9,196 bases of DNA. It comes from Candidatus Binatota bacterium. Its GTDB lineage: Bacteria > Desulfobacterota > Binatia > Bin18. The position numbers and the translations under genes are program-made. Position 1 is the stretch's first letter. Every line of letters begins with the position of its first letter. The stretch covers positions 1 to 9,196 of the forward strand of contig WTHE01000621.1 of the NCBI GenBank assembly GCA_011523315.1, given 5' to 3'. The notes under the pieces were generated by a model. That model did no database searches. It was not told where the DNA came from and saw only the letters and a list, made by a program, of their open reading frames with translations. Of the stretch, positions 5,475-9,196 are shown one piece after another.

Positions 5475-6050
5475 ATGCTTATGCCGCCCGTTGAAGCCAC
5501 GACATCTCCACTGACCCTGCTGCTCGGCTTGGCCATGCTCGTGCTCGGCCTTGGCATACTCGTGCCGCTCGTGCTGGTACTGCTGGCCGCCTTCCAGACC
5601 GTGTTTGGCGGGGTGCTTGAGCGGGCCGCCTTTCGGCGCTCGGGGCTGCGCTGCGGCCGGGGCGACGCCCTGATCGAACAGGGCGACTTTGCCGGAGCCG
5701 TCCGGCTGTTTGGCGAGGCGTTTTTTCTCCGTCCGGTCCGCCGCGATGCCGAGCTGTTGTCCGATATTGCCAATTACCACAGCGGTCTGCTGAGCCGCCT
5801 GCTGACCATTGCCGACGAGATGGGCAAAAGCGTCACCCATCTGCCGTCCCTGGCGGTGGTAGACCGTCTGCTGGCCGAGCGCCTTGAGATTCAGCTCGAC
5901 TACTTTCGGGCACGCAAGCGCAGAGACACCGAGCGGCTGCGGGACAGCCAGGAGCGTCTCACAAAAAACCAACAGCTGACCCGTGCCGCCATCGACCGCT
6001 TGCTGAACGAAATTCGGTCTTCTTCGGAAGAAGGCGTGTTGTACCACTAG
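5475..6050 (+). CDS. Membrane-anchored coiled-coil protein of unknown function
   Basis: I do not recognise a named family in this 191-residue protein. The ATG at 5475 has GGGGAG 6 bases upstream; a second ATG at 5481 is less well placed. Residues 13-40 (LTLLLGLAMLVLGLGILV then PLVLVLLAAF) are one long hydrophobic segment, so the protein is an inner-membrane anchor with most of its mass on one side. ALIEQGDFAGAVRLFGEAFFLRP (65-87) has the form of a single TPR-like helical pair. The rest (about 90-180) is strongly helical and highly charged (DYFRARKRRDTERLRDSQERL), probably a coiled coil. It is divergent from the TPR-VWA operon and ends 43 bases before the PLP-enzyme gene on the same strand, so it may be co-transcribed with either neighbour function in mind; the TPR-like pair suggests an envelope role, as an inference only. 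Confidence 0.75.
   Translation: MLMPPVEATTSPLTLLLGLAMLVLGLGILVPLVLVLLAAFQTVFGGVLERAAFRRSGLRCGRGDALIEQGDFAGAVRLFGEAFFLRPVRRDAELLSDIANYHSGLLSRLLTIADEMGKSVTHLPSLAVVDRLLAERLEIQLDYFRARKRRDTERLRDSQERLTKNQQLTRAAIDRLLNEIRSSSEEGVLYH
6018..6031 (+). repeat. UUCG-tetraloop hairpin near the end of the membrane-protein gene
   Basis: TCTTC-TTCG-GAAGA forms a five-base-pair stem closed by a C-G pair around a UUCG loop, a combination known to be exceptionally stable in RNA. It lies within the codons for the Ser-Ser-Ser-Glu-Glu stretch, about 20 bases before the stop. It could slow 3' exonucleases or ribosomes, or be a by-product of codon choice. Confidence 0.35.
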
Positions 6051-6075
6051 GCCGACGGAGGCGGCTCGGCCGTCG
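6050..6075 (+). repeat. Two mutually exclusive inverted repeats between genes
   Basis: In the 43-base gap before the PLP-enzyme gene, GGCCGA (6050-6055) can pair with TCGGCC (6066-6071), while CGACGG (6053-6058) can pair with CCGTCG (6070-6075). Each stem is six base pairs, and they share bases on both arms, so only one can form. No T-run follows, so this is not a standard terminator. An attenuation role is possible but unproven, and GC-rich gaps produce such repeats by chance. Confidence 0.3.
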
Positions 6076-6093
6076 TCTGTCCACAGGAGCGCC

Positions 6094-7311
6094 ATGCTTG
6101 ACGTCACGGCCATTAAGGCGGATTTTCCGGGCACCTCGCAGCAAGTCTATCTGAATACCGCAGGCGTCGGCCTGCCACCCCGCTCGGCCCTCGACGCCGT
6201 CCAGGAGGTGTGCGGGCTGCTGGGCCAGGGTCCGGCTCAGCTGGGCTATGGCGCCTACTACCAGGCTCTGGGCGAGGCGGCCGCCAGCGCGAAAAACGAG
6301 GCCGCCCGGCTGCTCGGCGTCAGCCCCCCGGAAATCGCGTTTATCGACGATACGACCATGGGACTGAATATCGCCCTGGCCGCTCTGCCCTTTCAGCCGG
6401 GCGATAACATTGTGCTGTGTGACCTGGAGTATCCGCAGGTCGCGATCAGCGCCGCCCACCCCCAGCAGCGCAGCCAGGTCGAAATCCGCGTCGCCCGCCA
6501 CACCGGGGGCGTCGTCAGCGTCGATGACTACGCCGCCCTGGTCGATCACCGCACCCGGCTCATGCTGGTCAGCTCGGTCCAGTGGATCAACGGCCTGCGA
6601 ACCGACCTGGCCGCCTTTTCTCAGCTGGCCGAAGAGCGGGGCTGCTTCCTGGTCGTCGATGCCATCCAGCAACTCGGGGCGATTCCGCTCGACCTGTCCG
6701 GGCTGCGGGTCGATTTTTTGGCCGCCGGCGGCCAGAAGTGGCTGAACGCTCCCTTCGGCGCCGGCCTGTTGTACATCTCCCAGCGGGTCCACGACACAGT
6801 GCAGCCCGGCCTGGCGCACGGCCTGTTTGCCTATGACGAGCCGCCCGGCGGCTGGGTCAAATACCTGGGCGACCCGGGCCTGACCCCGTTTGTCTCCCTG
6901 CCCCTGGCGCCGGACGCCCGCCGGTTTGAAATCCACGGCATGCCCAAGATGCTGGGCACGGCCGGTCTGGCCGCCTCCCTGGCGTATGTGAATCGACTCG
7001 ACCGGGACGCGCTGCTCGACCATATCCTCGGCCTGGGTGAATTTCTGATTGAGGAGTTGACCCGACGCGGCATCCGGGTCTGGACACCGCGCCAGGCTCA
7101 CCTGCGGTCCGGCATTGTCACCTGCGAACCCTTTGCCGAGGCCGAACGCGTCCACCAGCTCGACCAGGCCCTCCAGGCCCAGCAGATCTATCCGACCGTC
7201 CGCTACTGCTCGGGGATCGGCGGCCTGCGTATCTCGATCCACTACTACACCGAGCGGGCCGACCTTGAGGCCCTGCTGGCAGCCTTGGACGAGCAGCTGA
7301 AGCGGCTGTAA
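6094..7311 (+). CDS. Class V aminotransferase-fold PLP enzyme (isopenicillin-N epimerase/cysteine desulfurase-like)
   Basis: Cytoplasmic PLP enzyme of 405 residues, the normal length for the class. The ATG at 6094 follows AGGAG by 4 bases, a little short. Visible family features: YLNTAGVGLPP (19-29) at the start of the fold; DDTTMGLNIAL (85-95), the cofactor phosphate and ring contact loop; SSVQWINGLRTDL (160-172); VVDAIQQLG (187-195), with D189 contacting the pyridine nitrogen and Q192; and AAGGQKWLNAPFGAGLLYI (210-228), in which K215 is the expected Schiff-base lysine. LRISIHYY (378-385) carries the carboxylate-binding arginine R379. The family includes isopenicillin-N epimerase-like proteins, cysteine desulfurases and kynureninase. 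No mobile-loop cysteine typical of SufS/IscS is obvious (C372 sits in the C-terminal RYCSGIGG segment), so an amino-acid epimerase, lyase or transaminase is more likely; the substrate cannot be told. It heads a probable operon with the HAD gene. Confidence 0.88.
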   Translation: MLDVTAIKADFPGTSQQVYLNTAGVGLPPRSALDAVQEVCGLLGQGPAQLGYGAYYQALGEAAASAKNEAARLLGVSPPEIAFIDDTTMGLNIALAALPFQPGDNIVLCDLEYPQVAISAAHPQQRSQVEIRVARHTGGVVSVDDYAALVDHRTRLMLVSSVQWINGLRTDLAAFSQLAEERGCFLVVDAIQQLGAIPLDLSGLRVDFLAAGGQKWLNAPFGAGLLYISQRVHDTVQPGLAHGLFAYDEPPGGWVKYLGDPGLTPFVSLPLAPDARRFEIHGMPKMLGTAGLAASLAYVNRLDRDALLDHILGLGEFLIEELTRRGIRVWTPRQAHLRSGIVTCEPFAEAERVHQLDQALQAQQIYPTVRYCSGIGGLRISIHYYTERADLEALLAALDEQLKRL

Positions 7312-7327
7312 GAAGGCGGCGCTGGCC

Positions 7328-8062
7328 ATGACCCGGATCGAAGCGGTCTTCTTTGACGCGGCCGGGACGCTGATCGCCGTCAACGGCTCTGTCGGCGGCA
7401 TCTACGCCCGCCTGGCCCAAGCGCACGGCAAAACGGTCGCCGTGGCCGATCTTGAGGCCGGCTTTGGCCGCGCTTTTGCCGCCGCCCCGCCAATGGCGTT
7501 TCCCGGAGCCGCAGTCGGCGAGATTCCCGCTCTGGAGAAACAGTGGTGGCGCGACCTGGTCCGCCAGGTTTTTTCCCCGCTCGGACCGTTTCCGGCCTTT
7601 GATGCCTATTTTGACGAGCTGTACGACTTTTTTGCCCAGCCCCGGGCCTGGCGGCTCTACCCCGATACCCGACCGGCGCTGGAGGCCCTGCACGTCCGGG
7701 GCATACGGCTGGGGGTGATCTCAAATTTTGACTCGCGTCTGTTCGGTCTGCTCGACGGGCTGGGGATTGCCCGGTTTTTTGATCCGACCGTCATCTCGAC
7801 CCGGGCCGGAGCGGCCAAACCGGACACCGCCATCTTCAGCCACGCCCTGGCCCGCCACGGGCTGGCCGCCGAACACGCCGTTCACGTCGGGGACAGTTAC
7901 GAGATGGATATCCTGGGCGCCCGGGCGGCCGGGCTCCAGCCGGTTCTGATTGACCGCCGGGCCAAGTCATCCAGGCCGGGCGCCTGTCTCTCGGTCAGCG
8001 ATCTCGTCCACATCCCGGCTGTGCTCGACCGTTTGGAGGCCGCCCGTTCCGGCCGGTCCTGA
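7328..8062 (+). CDS. HAD hydrolase, subfamily IA, DREG-2/HDHD3-like
   Basis: Soluble hydrolase of 244 residues, beginning 16 bases after the PLP-enzyme stop and so very likely translated from the same message; GAAGG lies 11 bases before the ATG. HAD motif I is FFDAAGTL, with the nucleophile D10 present but Ala at 12, where phosphatases usually have the acid-base Asp. Motif II is VISNFD (S132), motif III K164 in GAAKPD, and motif IV HVGDSYEMDILGA (D189, D194). The cap domain (about 17-105) has QWWRDLVRQVF (72-82). The QWW.D.V.Q.F cap and VISNFD.RL...L..LG patterns are those of the DREG-2/HDHD3 branch, which I recall from the human HDHD3 protein. The natural substrate is unknown: small phosphorylated metabolites are usual for subfamily IA, and a damage-clearing role beside the PLP enzyme is only an inference. 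It is convergent with the CoA transferase, 4 bases away. Confidence 0.87.
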   Translation: MTRIEAVFFDAAGTLIAVNGSVGGIYARLAQAHGKTVAVADLEAGFGRAFAAAPPMAFPGAAVGEIPALEKQWWRDLVRQVFSPLGPFPAFDAYFDELYDFFAQPRAWRLYPDTRPALEALHVRGIRLGVISNFDSRLFGLLDGLGIARFFDPTVISTRAGAAKPDTAIFSHALARHGLAAEHAVHVGDSYEMDILGARAAGLQPVLIDRRAKSSRPGACLSVSDLVHIPAVLDRLEAARSGRS

Positions 8063-8066
8063 GCGG

Positions 8067-9196
8067 CTACACCACCTCTTTGGAGCGAAGCTCGGCAATG
8101 TCCGGCCACGAAAACCCGGCTTCGAGCAGGACTTCCTCGCTGTGCTGACCCAGCTCCGGCGGCGGAGTGGCGGTACTCAGCGGCGTCTCGCTCAGAGACA
8201 GCGGCGTGCCAACGACTTTCACTTTCCCGATCTGGGGATGGTCCATCTCCGAGATATAGCCGTTGGCCAGGGCTTGCTCGCTGTTCAGAATGTCCCGGTA
8301 GTTCTGCACCGGCGTGGCCAGCACATCGATGGCGTTCAGGAGCGCCATCCACTCGTCGGTCGTTCTGGTCGGAAAGACCTCGTCCAGGAGCTGTTCGATC
8401 TTGTCGCCCCGGAAGTTCCGAATGACGTTGTCGCTGTACTCGTGCTCATCCCGGACATGCTCGATGCCCATCACCCGGCAGAAGTCCGGCCAGCGTTTGT
8501 CGTCCACCCCGGCCAGACAGATCCAGCCGTCGCGGGTCGGAAACGAGCCCCACACGCCTTGCAGAAACTGATGCCCCCGGCCGGCCCGCCGGGTCTCCAG
8601 GCCGCTGACCGAGGTATAGTTGATCTCCATCGGCTGCATCGCAATCACGGTGCCATAGATACACGCGTCTACCTTCTGGCCCCGGCCGGTTTTTTCGCGC
8701 GCGTACAGTGCGGCCAGAATGCCCGCCATCAGCATGAACGCCCCCGAATGGTCGGCCACCAAGGTGCCGCACGGCAGGGGTCGGTCGTCCGGCATGCCGT
8801 TCTTGGCCATCACCCCGCCGGCCGCCTGGGCCAGGGTGTCGCGGCTCGGCCGCCTGACCCACGGTCCCTCGGGCCCCCACGATGAGCCCTGGGCAAAGAT
8901 CAGCCCCGGGTTGCGTTTCGACAGCGCCTCATAGCCAAAGCCCAGGCGGTCCAGCACGCCCGGCCGATAGTTGGTCAGCAGCACGTCGGCCGAATCCAGC
9001 AGCCGGTCGAGAATCGGTTTGGCCTGGGGCTTTTTGAGGTCCAGGGTCAGGCTGCGTTTGCCCCGATTCATGGCCAGAAAGTAATGACTGAAATCGGCGT
9101 GTCGGGCGTCCGGCCCGGCGATCAGCCGGACCAGCATGAAGCGACTGAGGTCGCCGGTCTCACGCATCTCAATCTTAATCACGTCGGCGCCCATAT
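8067..9196 (-). CDS. CaiB/BaiF-type (family III) CoA transferase, N-terminus cut by window
   Basis: The frame runs in from the right edge and ends in TAG at 8067; 376 codons are covered at least in part. The first complete residues are MGADVIKIE, which in this family follow about 25-30 residues of the conserved 'RVLDLTRVLAGP...LAD' start, so the true start lies beyond the window and this Met is internal. Counting from it: NRGKRSLTLDLK (43-54), SADVLLTNYRPGVLDRLGFGYEAL (68-91), and LVADHSGAF (145-153), where D148 occupies the place of the catalytic Asp that forms the acyl-CoA anhydride. ALYAREKTGRGQKVD (162-176) follows. The C-terminal half has GWICLAGVDDKRWPDFCRVMG and SLSETPLS. Family III enzymes move CoA between carboxylic acids such as formyl/oxalate, carnitine, succinate/benzylsuccinate or 2-methylacyl substrates; the window gives no clue which. 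The rest of the operon, if any, lies to the right. Confidence 0.9.
   Translation of the reverse strand, partial: MGADVIKIEMRETGDLSRFMLVRLIAGPDARHADFSHYFLAMNRGKRSLTLDLKKPQAKPILDRLLDSADVLLTNYRPGVLDRLGFGYEALSKRNPGLIFAQGSSWGPEGPWVRRPSRDTLAQAAGGVMAKNGMPDDRPLPCGTLVADHSGAFMLMAGILAALYAREKTGRGQKVDACIYGTVIAMQPMEINYTSVSGLETRRAGRGHQFLQGVWGSFPTRDGWICLAGVDDKRWPDFCRVMGIEHVRDEHEYSDNVIRNFRGDKIEQLLDEVFPTRTTDEWMALLNAIDVLATPVQNYRDILNSEQALANGYISEMDHPQIGKVKVVGTPLSLSETPLSTATPPPELGQHSEEVLLEAGFSWPDIAELRSKEVV

Noticed and set aside
5959..7401. 480-residue open frame on the minus strand, opposite the PLP enzyme
   Set aside because: Antisense shadow. The plus-strand frame carries the PLP lysine, cofactor loops and the normal family length; the minus frame crosses three real genes and has no recognisable domain.
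7950..8885. 311-residue open frame on the plus strand, opposite the CoA transferase
   Set aside because: It begins inside the HAD gene and runs antisense to conserved CoA-transferase motifs; no domain or ribosome binding site.
1..9196. CRISPR array, transposon ends, phage or defence genes
   Set aside because: No regularly spaced repeats, transposase or integrase motifs, attachment-site duplications or known defence domains were found. The RNase H-like nuclease alone is not a reason to propose a defence system.

Overview
This is a compact, GC-rich stretch of bacterial chromosome with nine protein-coding genes on both strands. Two of them, at the left and right edges, are cut by the window. 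I see no rRNA, tRNA, CRISPR array, insertion sequence, phage gene or integration scar. The organism is most likely an uncultured Gram-negative bacterium: there is a short lipoprotein-like gene with a strong ribosome binding site, two exported proteins with Sec-type signals, and a VWA protein of the subtype first described in Acidobacteria. A deltaproteobacteria-like, Acidobacteria-like, Tectomicrobia-like or Binatota-like lineage would fit, but the window alone does not resolve this.

Layout, left to right. (1) Positions 1-314, minus: N-terminal part of a putative lipoprotein. (2) 485-1348, plus: a helix-hairpin-helix plus RNase H-like DEDD exonuclease of the YprB type. (3) 1345-2592, minus: a right-handed parallel beta-helix protein; its stop shares the bases CTAG with the stop of the nuclease. 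(4) 2849-3232, plus: a 127-residue protein I do not recognise. (5) 3241-4353, minus: a secreted VWA protein, downstream of (6) 4426-5400, minus, an exported TPR protein; the two probably form one operon. (7) 5475-6050, plus: a small membrane-anchored coiled-coil protein divergent from the TPR gene. (8) 6094-7311, plus: a class V PLP enzyme (isopenicillin-N-epimerase/cysteine-desulfurase-like). (9) 7328-8062, plus: a HAD hydrolase of the DREG-2/HDHD3 type, 16 bases after gene 8. (10) 8067-9196, minus: a CaiB/BaiF-type CoA transferase lacking its first ~30 residues. Items 1 and 10 are partial, so the list is ten loci counting the edges.

The most distinctive architectural feature is that all three tail-to-tail junctions are extremely tight: a 4-base overlap, an 8-base gap and a 4-base gap. 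One of them carries a convincing intrinsic terminator built from the two stop codons themselves. Functionally the window looks like several small housekeeping or accessory units rather than one pathway: an envelope module (TPR + VWA, perhaps with the divergent membrane protein), a small metabolic operon (PLP enzyme + HAD) and a CoA-transfer enzyme. I did not find a clear new multi-gene defence or mobile system.
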